Notes under the pieces: generated by a model
What the model was told of the DNA's origin: nothing
The model's input: only the letters and a program-made list of their open reading frames with translations
Database searches by the model: none
Shown here: positions 23,575 through 35,478 of the stretch, piece by piece
Position numbering within the stretch: position 1 is the first letter of the stretch
Layout of the letters: each line of letters starts with the position of its first letter
Made by a program: the position numbers and the translations under genes
Source of the DNA: Siphonodentalium dalli
Lineage: Eukaryota; Mollusca; Scaphopoda; Gadilida; Siphonodentaliidae
Length of the DNA: 64,000 nt
Assembly: GCA_032622095.1 (NCBI GenBank)
Contig: CP136064.1
Span: forward strand, 125,847,605 to 125,911,604
Reading direction: 5' to 3'

Positions 23575-26500
23575 GTAAATCACCATATATACACTCGATG
23601 GTAACATTGTCAAACGGGAAAAAATCTGAAAACGACCAAGAAAAAGCTCAAATCTTCGCAGAGAGTCTTCGCAAAATCCACATCACACACGAAGGGGATA
23701 TATTCAACAAACGTTATGTCAACGATTATATCGATGACAACTCAGAATTCTTCGCACCACTGCTAAAAGACAAAGTCGAACCGGGCGACGACGATCTCCT
23801 TATGGCCAAAATCGATTTAGAAGAGGTGAGAAGGAATCTGAACCGGGGAAAACCTAACAAAGCACCCGGTGACGACGATATCACGTACGGCGTAATTAGA
23901 CAAGCGCCGAACGAGCTATTTATTCGTCTTACTAACCTATATAACCAATGCCTGAGACTGGGTTACTTCCCCAAAACATGGACGACTGCAATCGGGACAA
24001 TGATTCCTAAACCCGGCAAGGATCATACAATTCCAACCAACTACAGGCCCATCAGTTTATTGAAATGCACTGGTAAACTTTTTGAAAGGATCATTAGCAC
24101 CCGAATAAAGACTCACTTAGAGAGCATTAATTTGTTCAACAAATATCAACGGGCTTATAGAAGTAGAAAAGAGAGTATAGAACACGTATATCGATTAACA
24201 GAACATATTAGAATGGCAATAAGCAAGGGCTGGGAAACCGGGGCCATATTTCTCGATGTAGAAAAAGCTTTCGACTCGGTATGGCACAACGGACTTAGAT
24301 ACAAATTCAGAACACGCACAGAACTACCACAAAAAAATAGTTAGACTTCTCTCGTCGTTCTTAACACACAGAAACATCGCAGTAAAGATAAATGTTGAAA
24401 TCTCCGAAACAATAAATCTTAAAGCTGGTACCCCCCAGGGGTCAGTCTTAAGCCCTCTACTATTTTTAATTTACGTAAACGACATTCCCATAGATCCTAC
24501 ACACAGTGTACAAGCATCACAATTCGCAGACGACATCGGAATATGGACACTAGCAAAAGGAAATAAATTAATTGAACTTAGACTACAGAAACAACTTACA
24601 GAACTTGAGAAATGGTGCTCCAAATGGAGAATTAAACTAAATGCAAATAAAACACAATTGGTGGTTTTTGGAAACCTAACATACAGCTCAAAACCTAAAC
24701 TTACTCTATTTAACGAACCAATAAAACAAAACAAAGAAGCAACTCTACTAGGATTCACATTAGACTAACACTTCACACTCAACAAACATATACAGAACAT
24801 ATCGACGAAAGCCTTACAAAGAACCGCACTCCTAACGAGGCTACGGTGCACAGGGTGGGGGGTCGACCCAACCACCCTAATTAAATTATACAAACAATTC
24901 ATTCGCCCAGTCATGGAATATGGGGCAATTATCACTGCAAACTGCAACCACACGAACTTACTGAAAATGCAGCGGGTACAAAATGCAGCGCTTAGAAAAG
25001 CCCTTTCCGAAATTCGCCAACCCCCCATTCGGGCCCTACATTTAACTGCGGACATCCCATACATCAAACAGAGGCTCCAAGAACTCGCCGACCCAGCATT
25101 AGCCAGAATTAGTGATTCCAGTCTCATAACCGAACTTAATCTGAGGAAACTACACCTCAGCAAACGCTAAATCCCGTTCTACGCGAGGTCGATCAGGCTA
25201 CACGCGAACTAACAAAAGCACATTTCAGATAACCTGTTCCAGTAATCGTAAGCACGTTTCAGCGCCCCATCAGGTAATTATGAATTATGTTTTTAAAGGG
25301 CTCGATGAGACGTACTGCTCATCGACAGGATACCACAGTGAATTGTCCACGCCCTCTCTGCAGTAGAGCAAGCCCTCAAATAAATATCACAAACCAATGC
25401 AAGCTATCGCAAACCACTAACAAAACTGGACATACCGAAAACAATCGACCAAAAGCGACTATTCATATTAATAATCGACATCACTACTAACACCAATCAT
25501 AAAACCTAGGTTAGCGGGCTCACACCCTAGATGGTTCATTGGGCGCTGATGAATGTCCTAGGGCGGCGTAGATACGCATGTCGTGGCCGTAGTATAAGCC
25601 ATTGATTACTTATCTCCTATAAAAAAACTAACAAACTTTACCTATCTCACCATAATGCTAAAAAACATAGCCATTATTACAAATCGACTAACACCAAAAT
25701 TAAAACATAGGTTAGCGGGCTCCGGCCCTACACTCTTGGAACAAATGTGTATAAATACTACACAATATGTGTTACATTTGATCTTAAACAAAATTGTGTA
25801 GAAATGCAACATGACATAAATGTGTCGGTGGAATTTTCTCAACATTGAATATGAGTGAATATGTGAGTATATTATATTTAATAGATGAAATATTTTCTAT
25901 TTGAGACATAAACCTCGTAAAAGCTGCCATAATAAAAAAATTGGCAGCTGCTTTAAAACTTTGTGCTACACAATTATGTGTTGTTCAGTTTTTACACAAA
26001 CATAGTGTATAACAAAGTTTAAAGCTGCTGCCAATTGTTTGTTCTGTGGTAGCCTTTACGAGTTTTGTGTCTCCAATATAACACATTTCATCTAATAACT
26101 ATGATACACTCACATATTCAATCATATTCAACGTTGATGATATTCCACCGACATATTTAATAATTATATGTCATGTGTCATTTCTACACAATTTTGTTTA
26201 AGATCAAATGTAACACATTTTGTGTAGTATTTATACACATTTGTTCTAAGAGTGTAGATGGGTCCTTGGGCGCTGATGAATGTCATCGGGCGGTGTAGAT
26301 ACCCTTTTGGTGACCGTAGTACAAGCCATCGAATAATTATCTTCTCCAAACCAACTAACTAACTGCCTATCTTGTAACATTTACAGAAACTAGCGCTCGT
26401 GTCTAACACATTCCACTCACCCGACAACACCTATCGAGCGGGACCCGGCATAAAAACCGACCCAGCACTAAGCTTGGGGTGGGGTGCAAGGAAACTTCAG

Positions 26501-26665
26501 ACCCATAAGTGGTCATCAAAGCTCTCATCGAGTTAAAGCCGGACATATACCTACATATGTTCGGCCGCTTGCTGCTCTGCGACTTTCTTCGGGAGGCCAG
26601 GAACGGGTCATCAAGAACACGTTGTAATTATCAATTGTATATACATCATTTTACATAATAAAAAT
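23575..26665 (+). mobile_element. 5'-truncated LINE with RT (FADD) and long 3' UTR
   Basis: The main frame 23556-24344 enters LINE protein at about residue 8 and contains the RT fingers (TNYRPISLLKCTGKLFERI) and motif A (AIFLDVEKAFDSVWHNGL). A frameshift near 24330 is followed by motif B (AGTPQGSVLSPLLFLIYVND), motif C FADD at 24533-24544 and the post-RT region, with a stop near 24768, to about 25170. This resembles Jockey-clade elements. The 3' UTR of about 1.4 kb contains two tandem units of about 200 bp (from 25489 and 25688, sharing GGTTAGCGGGCTC and GGGCGCTGATGAATGTC). The second unit is split by a MITE. An A-rich end lies near 26665. The endonuclease is missing. Confidence 0.88.
25731..26254. 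mobile_element. 524-bp foldback MITE nested in the LINE 3' UTR
   Basis: Starts CACTCTTGGAACAAATGTG and ends with the near complement CACATTTGTTCTAAGAGTG. The arms are about 250 bp each and share TGTGTAGAAATG, GTCGGTGGAAT, CTCGTAAAAGCTGCC and TTGGCAGCTGC. TA lies on both sides (25729-25730 and 26255-26256). The paralogous 3'UTR unit at 25489-25687 reads CCCTAGATGG across the same point (TA at 25528-25529), an empty site that confirms TA targeting and the exact element ends. Confidence 0.92.
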
Positions 26666-26839
26666 AAAATAACCAAAAAAATCATATAAACCAAAAAAAT
26701 ATGCTCACTGTACAATAGTTAAATATCTATTATATATTTTGGAAGATCTGTCTGTGTATCTGTCTGTGTGTTCGCGATGAACTATGAAATATGATAGTCA
26801 ATCGAAACCACGCGTGCCTCCCGTGGTCGCGATTGTATG

Positions 26840-27003
26840 CCAATGGCCATCATATCGTGAACAGGGGTGATATGAAGACAGTCAGTCATGACTATATCAC
26901 CCCTAACAATATACATGTATAGTCTATTAATATTATATTTATTGGTAATTGTATTTTCAATGTGTGTATATTGTAAATAAAATTATCCTATCCTATCCTA
27001 TCC
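26840..27003 (+). mobile_element. Possible LINE/SINE 3' end with (TATCC)n tail
   Basis: About 160 bp ending in TGTAAATAAAATTATCC and a TATCC repeat at about 26984-27003. Tandem pentamer tails like this and the (ATCTT)n at 4045 are typical LINE ends. It also includes a small hairpin (GGGGTGATAT / ATATCACCCC, about 26866-26904). No coding sequence remains, so assignment is tentative. Confidence 0.4.
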
Positions 27004-27450
27004 CCGATATGTTATCGTTTGGTAGTCAAGCGTGTGCGTATTAGGTGGTTTTCGCAGAGGTCCAGACGTACATCGTTTAGCTGCAATGTCTCTTTATCCT
27101 CAAGTAAAACGTCAAGTGTATATATTTACATACTAAGTGTTGTTATCACTAAATCCAGCATTCTGATTGGTCGGCGCCCACGTGGCTCGTTGCAATTATT
27201 TCTCGGTGAATGCGCAACGGCTTATAACTGCAAGCTCATAACACCATCAATACGTCATTTGGGTTTGGAAAGACGAACGCGTGATGTTTTGGGCGCATTT
27301 GGATTCGCGCAGGATTGACTTAATAAATCATCGGGTTTCAATTGTTCCTGTTAACCTTTGCCAAGGGTGCTATGGGATATTTTGGGCTGGTTTTGTCACG
27401 ATACACTTTTCGATTTAAATACATTTACAAAAGTGGCTTTTTCGCTAAAT

Positions 27451-27594
27451 GTATATAAATATAAGGATTAACTGTCATGTGGACTGTTTTTATGGAGATG
27501 TAACCGTGAGGTAAGTGGTCTTAAGTTACCACTTACCTCACGGTTACATCTCCATAAAATAAGTCCACATGACAGTTAATCCTTATGTATATAC
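27451..27594. repeat. 144-bp near-perfect palindrome
   Basis: GTATATAAATATAAGGATTA..GTAAGTGGT at 27451-27519 returns as its reverse complement at 27528-27594, around an 8-nt CTTAAGTT loop. There are only a few mismatches or indels per arm. It is a foldback element. Confidence 0.88.
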
Positions 27595-27599
27595 GTGCA

Positions 27600-28595
27600 A
27601 ACCACCGCGTTCTCGACAGTGAAACTATATGATTATTAAAATAACAAACGAGAAGGCCGTAACCCTGTAGCAATTGTATGCGATCATGTTAGCGTTTTCG
27701 GCCATAACACGGCATTAAGAAATCTTGTCTAACCTTTGTGACACAATCACACATATATAGATAGAATGAGCTGCGGCCGCTCGTAACATATGCGGTTAAC
27801 ATATACACGCCCTGTAATCGACTTCCGACAGTCCGGAGCATAAACTCAGTTCGGAGGAGAAAAAGTGTCAGCATAATTATTATAATCGCGATTTTTGTCA
27901 TCAAAAGTTCCTTCCACGCGAAGGACGCCCGCGCTGACGACCAGGCATAGATTCGAAGATACAACGGTCATTCTATTTCTAATTATTATTTAGGTTTATT
28001 TTAACCATTTTAATAATGACGTCGGCGTGTTTTGTCAAATTTCCAGTTTCACAAGAATCATATAGGGATTATTTTCGAACAACTTAGCTCAACTGATTGA
28101 TATTTCTGTAATATAGCGTTTACTAAATATGCGGGAAAGAATCCACAGATCTGCAATCGTGTTCAGTTAACGTTTATCGGGTTTTATCGAGCAGCTGCGA
28201 AAATTTATGACAAAAATACGAAGCAATATTTGCCCAAGCTAACAGTCAGTACGGAATAGAGATAAAGTTTGTTCGGATGCAAATTTTCAATATATACTGG
28301 AAAAATACAACATCGCGTGTTTATAAAGAGTTGTAAGTTGCCAAATAGCACAAACAGGTGTTCATGTGATAGTAATATGAAAATAACATGAAAAACGTCG
28401 ATATATCGCGTGTTTATAAAGAGTTCTCATTGGTCAAATATCACCAAAACTGTCATGTTAATTTGGCAATGCATCCGTAAAACGTCGATTTATCATTGAT
28501 GAACATGTGTATCACGGGGAAGGAAATCTGTTTTCCCCCTAGAAATTATAGTAGCTGTTAAGATAATCGATATTTACAAAGCAATCGATACCGAA
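27600..28595. other. No gene seen
   Basis: Non-coding sequence. CGCGTGTTTATAAAGAGTT occurs twice (about 28313 and 28407), indicating a weak local duplication of about 94 bp. Confidence 0.4.
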
Positions 28596-28599
28596 ACAA

Positions 28600-29520
28600 T
28601 CAATAAATGTATACCATATTATATTCCTTACCGGGGCCAGCTCTGCATGGGCGCTCGATAATGATGTGGACTATCAAATCATGACACCTTGTTCTACATA
28701 GAATGCACACAACTTTAGAAAACTGGACAGAATGCAGACAATCTGAGCTACTAAGATGAATCCCCTTTTCTCTGCAGGATATTTTGCACAAGTTTGCCAG
28801 AGGTAAGACGTGGAATAGGCTATCTATCGTGAACCCACATGAATCTGCTTAGTCCAAGTCTTCTCGTACTAAAACCAGCTAAGATATTGGGATGGAGATG
28901 CTGGTGTTTATAAATACCAGCATCTCCATCCCAATATCTTAGCTGGTTTTAGTACGAGAAGACTTGGACTAGAATTTGCTTAACTCGGAATTTGAAGTAA
29001 CAAGAAAAGTCTTCTCATCTTTGTAATGACAGATGGAGGCTTCTTGGCAGACTTGCTTCCATGCTAGTTTCTCTGGAGAATGAGGAAGTGCGAATAAATG
29101 TTTCAGTGTAATGAGAGAGCTGTCGGTCGTTACGAATTTGAATTAATTCGGAAGAAAACGAGGTTGCTTTCGAGCCACCCAAAGTAGCATCTAACAAGCA
29201 CACCACGAACATTTGCAGGATTGTTTTTGCAAGGTGAGACTGCATAACGACCTAAACATTGAAAGTTGTCTCGATTCGATTTACGCCATAAGAGGTGGGA
29301 TACCAACTAAAGAAAGTCCCATATCAGTTTTAATCCTGGCTGGAAGTCCTTGAATATTTGTTATGCACATTCTATGAACACGCTCAAGGCGAACAACATT
29401 GTGAGCTAATACTGGGCAGGACAATCATACATTTTGAGTGAACTAATAGGTGAGATCCCGCATGTGTAGAGGCCAGCATGCATTACAAGCACAAAGTACG
29501 TCGATCGGATTTTTTCTATA
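28600..29520 (-). mobile_element. Degraded LINE ORF2 C-terminal fragment
   Basis: Minus-strand frames read in sequence resemble the C-terminal region of the split LINE at 33.1-46 kb: QGLPARIKTDMGLSLVGIPPLMA near 29380-29300 (the counterpart there is GLHTRTKTEIALGLVGLPPL), SLCSLTLQK near 29245, and a final HSVQFSKVVCILCRTRCHDL near 28730-28670 (the counterpart there is LLVCPLCNHEHSDVAKHTI). Frameshifts and stops are common. A 118-bp palindrome is inserted at 28852-28969. Confidence 0.65.
28852..28969. mobile_element. 118-bp near-perfect palindrome, TA flanks
   Basis: GTCCAAGTCTTCTCGTACTA... through a TTTATAAA centre to its reverse complement. Counting one flanking base on each side, 59 of 60 positions per arm match. 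TA flanks both ends (28850-28851 and 28970-28971). The inverted arms meet with essentially no loop. It interrupts a LINE coding remnant, so it inserted after that LINE. Confidence 0.9.
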
Positions 29521-29840
29521 TGATGTCAACAAACTCAACGGTAGCATATACCAAGATGGGTAACTCTATCTGTTTCGGGAAAATCGAATCATTGCCCAGT
29601 TTCCAAGTTCTGGACCCCATGCACACTATATAATACAATTTGTGTAATATCAGCGTTAATTTGTGACTTACTAATTTTGTAATACATATTTTGTTTTCTA
29701 TATATATATATATATATATATCTTTATTTCCTCCTCATGGGAGATCATTGATACATATACAATTAGATCACACAAAGACAAATATATCAACGAAACATAG
29801 CAATATAAGCTCAATGGACATAACGCCATATATTATTTAT
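29521..29840. other. No gene; (TA)n tract
   Basis: Contains a (TA)n microsatellite at about 29698-29720 and otherwise nothing recognisable. Confidence 0.5.
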
Positions 29841-29846
29841 GGGTAG

Positions 29847-31187
29847 GGTTCTCTATTCCGAAGGTTCATTATTCCGAAGGTTCGCTATTCCGAAGGTTCA
29901 TTATTCCGAAGGTTCATTATTCCGAAGGTTCGCTATTCCGAAGGTTTTCTATTTTGGGCGTACTTAACCAGAAATGAATGAAAATTTGCACCCCACCACA
30001 AAAACACACCAGGAATGAAAAATACTATTACGCTAGTATTAACATATATTACATTTATACACCCACTTCCAATTCCCAAATTGTCCCAGATGTCGGTTAT
30101 TGATAGCAAGAAAACAGTATCAGTTTATCGTTTATTATGGAAAGCTGAAAACACGATGAATGAAATAAACTACATGTAAGAGATATAGTTTTTCCGAACT
30201 GGCAATCTGTATTTGAAAGAAACATCAACATTAAAGGCCCACTTAATTTTCGAACCCCCAGATCACATATATAACATATATAACATATATGCCAGTATAT
30301 ATACCATTGGAAATAGGAAGCTCTCTAACACTGTATTATCAGCTTATCCGGTGTAACAAACTGTGAACATGTTGTTTTGTTGAGTTAACGACGTGCTTTT
30401 GTGTATTATTTTCAATGGAGGGGGGAATAACTCTATATTTTAAAGATGGTGTTATTCCCCTTCAATTGAAAATACATTAGGTTGAATTATGTTGCATTCT
30501 GGGAGCCATAACGTGGAAAATCTTTTTATGATTTAAGCCGTTTTCTATTTCTCTATGGACATCTTCTGATACAGACGTTTCAAATGGTGATGAATTATAG
30601 TGTTTTAATCATATGTTATGGCACAGATTGTTATTAAAACCTGATATCAAGGCACTATAAACAAAATAGTCAGTGACTCGAAAATTAAGTGGGCCTTAAA
30701 ATTCAAAACAGATTCACAATTGCAGTTAGGTTCATCTCATACCCGTCTATTCAACGACAGAATACGAGTTATAGTCACACTGTTTTAATCCGCCTTTAGC
30801 TGGCGTATTCTTGTCTCTAAGATTATTGAGATATAACGTCATACGTGGTGACATTAAATCGTATGGAAACATAGCAATTGTGTGGGCTGCCTGGCGTGAA
30901 TATTTTTTTGGGAAATAACGTCATACGTAATGACATTTAATCTCAAGGAAACCCGCGAAGAAAAAAGTCACATTTATTGTTTCAATGTTTTAAGTTATTT
31001 CCTTCATAAAAAGAGTCTTCGAGATAAAGAACCCTCTCAATACATTAGAATATAGAATTAACCTTTAAAATAACAAAATCTTCGGAATAGCGAACCTTCG
31101 GAATAGTGAACCTTCGTAATAGCGAACCTTCGGAATAGTGAACCTTCGGAATAGTGAACCTTCGGAATAGCGAACCTTCGGAATAGA
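29847..31187. mobile_element. Element bounded by inverted 16-bp minisatellites, copy 1
   Basis: The left boundary is an array (29847-29955) of the 16-mer GGTTCATTATTCCGAA and its GCT variant. The right boundary (about 31078-31187) is the same array in reverse complement (TTCGGAATAGCGAACC). The 1.1 kb between holds a hairpin (TTTTCAATGGAGGGG / CCCCTTCAATTGAAAA, about 30408-30472) and no protein-like frame. It therefore looks like a non-autonomous DNA element whose terminal inverted repeats are themselves minisatellites. Copy 2 follows directly. Confidence 0.8.
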
Positions 31188-33053
31188 GGGGTAGGGTTCT
31201 CTATTCCGAAGGTTCATTATTCCGAAGGTTCGCTATTCCGACGGTTCATTATTCCGAAGGTTCCCTATTCCGAAGGTTCATTATTCCGAAGGTTCGCTAT
31301 TCCGAAGGTTTTCTATTCTGGGCGTATTTAACCAGAAATGAATCAAAATTTGCACCCCACCACAAAAACCACACGAGGAATGAAAAATACGATTACGCTA
31401 GTATTCATATATAGTATATGTATACATCCACTTCTAATTCCCAAATTGTCCTAGATATCGGTTATTAATAGCAAGAAAAGAGTATCAGTTTATCGTTCAT
31501 TGTGGAAAGTTAAAAACACGATGACTGAAATAAACTACATGTAAGAGATATAGTTTTTCCGAACTGGCAATCTGTATTTGAAAAAAAAACATCAACATTC
31601 AAGGCCCACTTAATTTTCGAACCCCCAGATCACATGTATAAAATATATGCCACTATATATACCATTTGAAATATGAAGCTCTCTAACACTGTATTATCAG
31701 CTTATCCGGTGTAATAAACTGTGAGCATGTTGTTTTTGTTGAGTTAACGCAGGGTTAACGACTTGTTTTTGTGCTTAAGGTTCATCTGGTTTTGTTGCGC
31801 AAAGTAAAGTGTATTATTTTCAATGGAGGGGGCCGGTAACTCTATATTTTAAAGATAATGTTATTCCCCTTCAATTGAAAATACAGTAGGTTGAATTCTG
31901 TTGCATTCTGAGAGCCATGACATATACCGGGGGAATCTTTTTATGATTAAAGATGTTTTCGATTTCTCTAGGGGCATCTTCTGATACAGACGTTTGAACT
32001 ATATTAGTGTTCTAATAATATTTTATGGCACAGATTGTGTTTAAAACCTGACATCAAGGCACTATAAAAAATAGCCGATGACTCGAAAATTAAGTGGGCC
32101 TTACAATTCAATACAAATTCACAATTGCAGTTAGGTTCAACTCATACCCGTCTATTCGACGACATTCTGTTCGCATCATTCATTAAAGGTACTCAATCCG
32201 AAGGGTCCCCATCTCAACAGATTCCAACAACAACAATCCGATCAGAGGGTCCTATATTACTATTTCTTTGGCTTTGGGGGTAAAAAATATTTGATTCGAG
32301 TCGAGGAACCATCAAACAATGCTCAGAGTTATTAGATATTGATTTTTGAAATTTGTTATTTACTCGAGATGAGTACTAATAATTGCCTTCTACTGCCGTA
32401 ATCTGTTCGGGATGTGTACACCAAAATCTATTCAAACAGACAAGGATGGATAACTCTAAAATCAAGTCGTAATAATAACGCAATTTTGACTGAGTTCTGG
32501 GCCAGAAAGTATTCCCGATAATGAAAAATAATAGATTTCTAAAATCGATATCTAACAAATCTGAGCTTTGATGGGTGACTTCCTCGACTCGAATCAAATA
32601 TTTTTGACCCCCGAAGCCATTGAAATAGTAATTGAGAGGAGTTTTATCGGATTGAGTACCTTTAAGAGTTATAGTCCCGCTGTTTTAATCCCGCCTTTAG
32701 TTGGCGTATTGTTGCCTGTAAGATTATTGAGATATAACGCCAAAAGCGATGACATTAAATCGCACGGAAAGAGCAATAATTGTGTGGGCTGCCTGACGTG
32801 AATATGTATTGGAAAATAACGTCATACGTATTATAATGACATTAAATCTCAAGGAAACCCACGAAAATAACATTCAATGTTTCAATGTTTTAAGTTATTT
32901 CCTTCATAAAAAAGAGTCTTCGTGATAAAGAACCCTCTCAATACATGAATATAGAATTAACCTTTAAAAAACAAATCATCGGAATAGCGAACCTTCGGTG
33001 TAGTGAACCTTCGGAATAGTGAACCTTCGGAATAGCGAACCTTCGGAATAGAG
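31188..33053. mobile_element. Minisatellite-bounded element, copy 2
   Basis: Same organisation and orientation as copy 1: array at about 31193-31315, inner sequence beginning GGGCGTATTTAACCAGAAAT, and inverted array at about 32985-33053. The interior aligns with copy 1 throughout, with moderate divergence. It is longer because of a 475-bp MITE at 32187-32661. The two copies join head to tail through GAATAGAGGGGTAGGGTTC. Confidence 0.8.
32187..32661. mobile_element. 475-bp MITE with TTAA target duplication
   Basis: Ends AGGTACTCAATCC and GGATTGAGTACCT with TTAA on each side (32183-32186 and 32662-32665). The arms share TATTTGATTCGAGTCGAGGA and ACCCCCGAAGCC-type sequence in inverted orientation. 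The corresponding point in the related copy at 52118 reads CATTCATTGAACG, an unoccupied (mutated) site. The TTAA specificity suggests piggyBac-type mobilisation. Confidence 0.85.
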
Positions 33054-33602
33054 ACATGTTCCCAAACCAAGCACTATCGGTTAAATGTATCGCCTAAAAC
33101 AACCTCCATTTTCAGCGACCATTTAGTTCTATGAGTGCGTGGTGTTAGCGAATAACGCCCACCGAACATAGTTGTAACATGCATGTATATTTCCTTTATT
33201 TGTATAATGAAATAATTATGTCAACCTTTATGGACGTGCTGGGGCTGATAATGTCGCTTAATTCGTCGTATTCTCAGATAATGTTATTAAGTCAACATAA
33301 CGTTTCCATAGATCAGCCTACTTTTAAACAAAAACATTAATTGGGTCCTCCGTATATTCCTGTGGAATCGTCATGAAGTCTGATAATCCAGAAAGAAAAA
33401 GTCGAGTTTTAGATTCTGGACTCAGTTTATCGAATTCTAGGTAGAATTCAATATCAAAGTTGTTCAAAATGTCGAATTCCACAAGATTCCTATCCGATGT
33501 TATCGACGTGCATTCACATATGGTATGTTTAGCAACGTCGCTGTGTTCGTGATTGCAGAGAGGACATACCAGTAATTGTTTATTCTTACGCCATGTGTAC
33601 AT
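33054..33602 (-). mobile_element. Split host LINE, segment 5: ORF2 C-terminal end and 3' UTR
   Basis: The minus-strand frame 33602-33324 (YTWRKNKQLLVCPLCNHEHS, DVAKHTICEC) is the zinc-knuckle-like C-terminus of a LINE ORF2, followed by about 270 bp of probable 3' UTR to the minisatellite element. It continues the protein that breaks off at about 35479 (YKSSYRLVARLM). The two join in frame with the LINE at 33603-35478 removed. Confidence 0.75.
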
Positions 33603-35478
33603 GGGTTTAAAGAATTACATATAAGAAAAACACAAATAATCAACAAGATCACAGTGTGGACATGACACGTATTCAAATATATATAACTGATGGGTGTGAC
33701 AAATCGATATATATAATAATATATGTATACCATAACATTATATTTTCAACGTTCGGTCTGTGGTCATTGAAAACTGAGGAGAACAGCTAGTTTTCGGTTG
33801 ACAACACTGATAAACATGCAGAGCCTCTTCGTGAAACTGAGCTTACTATTTGACAAAAGGATGCGGAATTTAGCTTCATTGGGAAAGTTATAATATGCAC
33901 GCGGTATGTATCGTTTTCTTTCATATACAAAAGCATCACAACTAAGAAGCGTGTGGTATTCATCACCGATTACGTTACGGGTACACAGTTCACATGTAAG
34001 TTGAATATACGGGATTTTGTTCCAACTACCGCGTTCTACCGGGAGTACACGATTTGCTGTTCTGAATCTCGCGAGAATCTGCACATCTTTAAGGCTCCGA
34101 TTATGTATGTATTTTTCGATTCCAAAGTTTGGTTTGATTGCCTTATACGTCAACCCCTTAGCGGAGGCCTCCACTGATGAGGCACATTCTTGCTTAAATT
34201 GATCTTGCATGCGGGATTTTACTGCCTTAATGATTATATCGTCTTCTATGTGGTGTTGGCATAACCATGCATATGACATTCCACATTTGTCAAGCATGTT
34301 TTGAATATACCTTATCCATGGTAGTTTGTAAGTTTCGTCCTCTGAAAGCTGATAACAAAGTTTATAAATTTGAGAGGTTAGTTTATTTCCAGAGGCATTT
34401 ATTAGTTTGGTCCAGAAGTTCAATATTATAATTTTAATGTTCATGTGGAGAGGAAATCTACCTAGTTCTCCATAGATCATATAACTTGGTGTTGATGATT
34501 TCAAACCCAATAGCATCTTACAAAATTTAAGGTGAACACGTTCGATAATTGAGTTATCGCCCGTACCCCAAGTTTCGCAACCGTATAGAAGGATATGGGT
34601 GACCATAGTGTCAAATAGTTGTAAATGAGCTTGTGTAGAAAGCTTGTTTTTACGACCGATTCTCAATACATCATACATAGCTCTTAGTCCTTTGTTTGTC
34701 GCATATCGTTTCATTTCAAGGAAAGATCCACTCTTACTAAAAATTATTCCTAAATAAGTAAATGATTTAACTACGTCCAAAATTTTATTATTGTAACTTA
34801 ATGCCAGGTGCTTTGGTTTACGTCTAGCGAAACAGACCACTTTAGATTTGACGATGTTGACTTTTAACATCCACGTGGTAAAATAGTCCTCAAAAAAGTC
34901 CAATTGCAGCTGTAGGTCATCTTGTCGTCTGAAAATAAGACCGTGTCGTCTGCATATAATAACATGAATAATTTCAAATAACTGTCTAGTTTCTCTTCGC
35001 ATTCCTGCGAAATACATGTTAGACCTCTGATATCAGTCGACGCTACGAAGTCAGTTAAATCATTTATGTACAGACAAAATAAAAAAGGTGAGAGATTGTC
35101 GCCTTGTTTTAGGCCAATGAATGAAGGAAAACTATTGGATGATTGACCATTATGAATAACTGTAGACGTTATGTCCGTATACATGTCGATGATGATATTA
35201 TACATTTTACCATCGATACCATTTAATAATAATTTGTACCAAAGCGCATCACGACAAACGGTATCGAAAGCTTTTTCAAAGTCTATAAATGCGCAATATA
35301 ACTTTTTCTTTTTAAATTTTGTCAATTCAATCAAAGTATGCAAAATAAATACGTTGTCATTTGTGGAATGGTGTTTCCGAAATCCACTTTGGTTATCATG
35401 GATTAAGTTTTGTTGGTCAGAGAATTGATTTAAACGTTTGTTTATGATGGCAGTGAATTTCTCACCAGGTAATATAGC
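33603..35478 (-). mobile_element. LINE inserted in the host LINE, RT nearly intact
   Basis: A 5'-truncated LINE in the same orientation as its host. It starts in the RT (EKFTAIINKRLNQFSDQQNL). Motif A is CAFIDFEKAFDTV, motif B is GLKQGDNLSPFLFCLYINDL, and motif C YADD lies at 34945-34956. A single frameshift just after YADDTVLFSDD (about 34925-34945) separates the 35778-34864 frame from the 35017-33764 frame. The latter continues through LLYGCETWG to a C-terminal CELCTRNVIGDEYHTLLSC. The 3' UTR is about 33763-33603. Target duplication is short or unclear (CATG/ATG at both junctions). This is a different family from the host. Confidence 0.85.
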
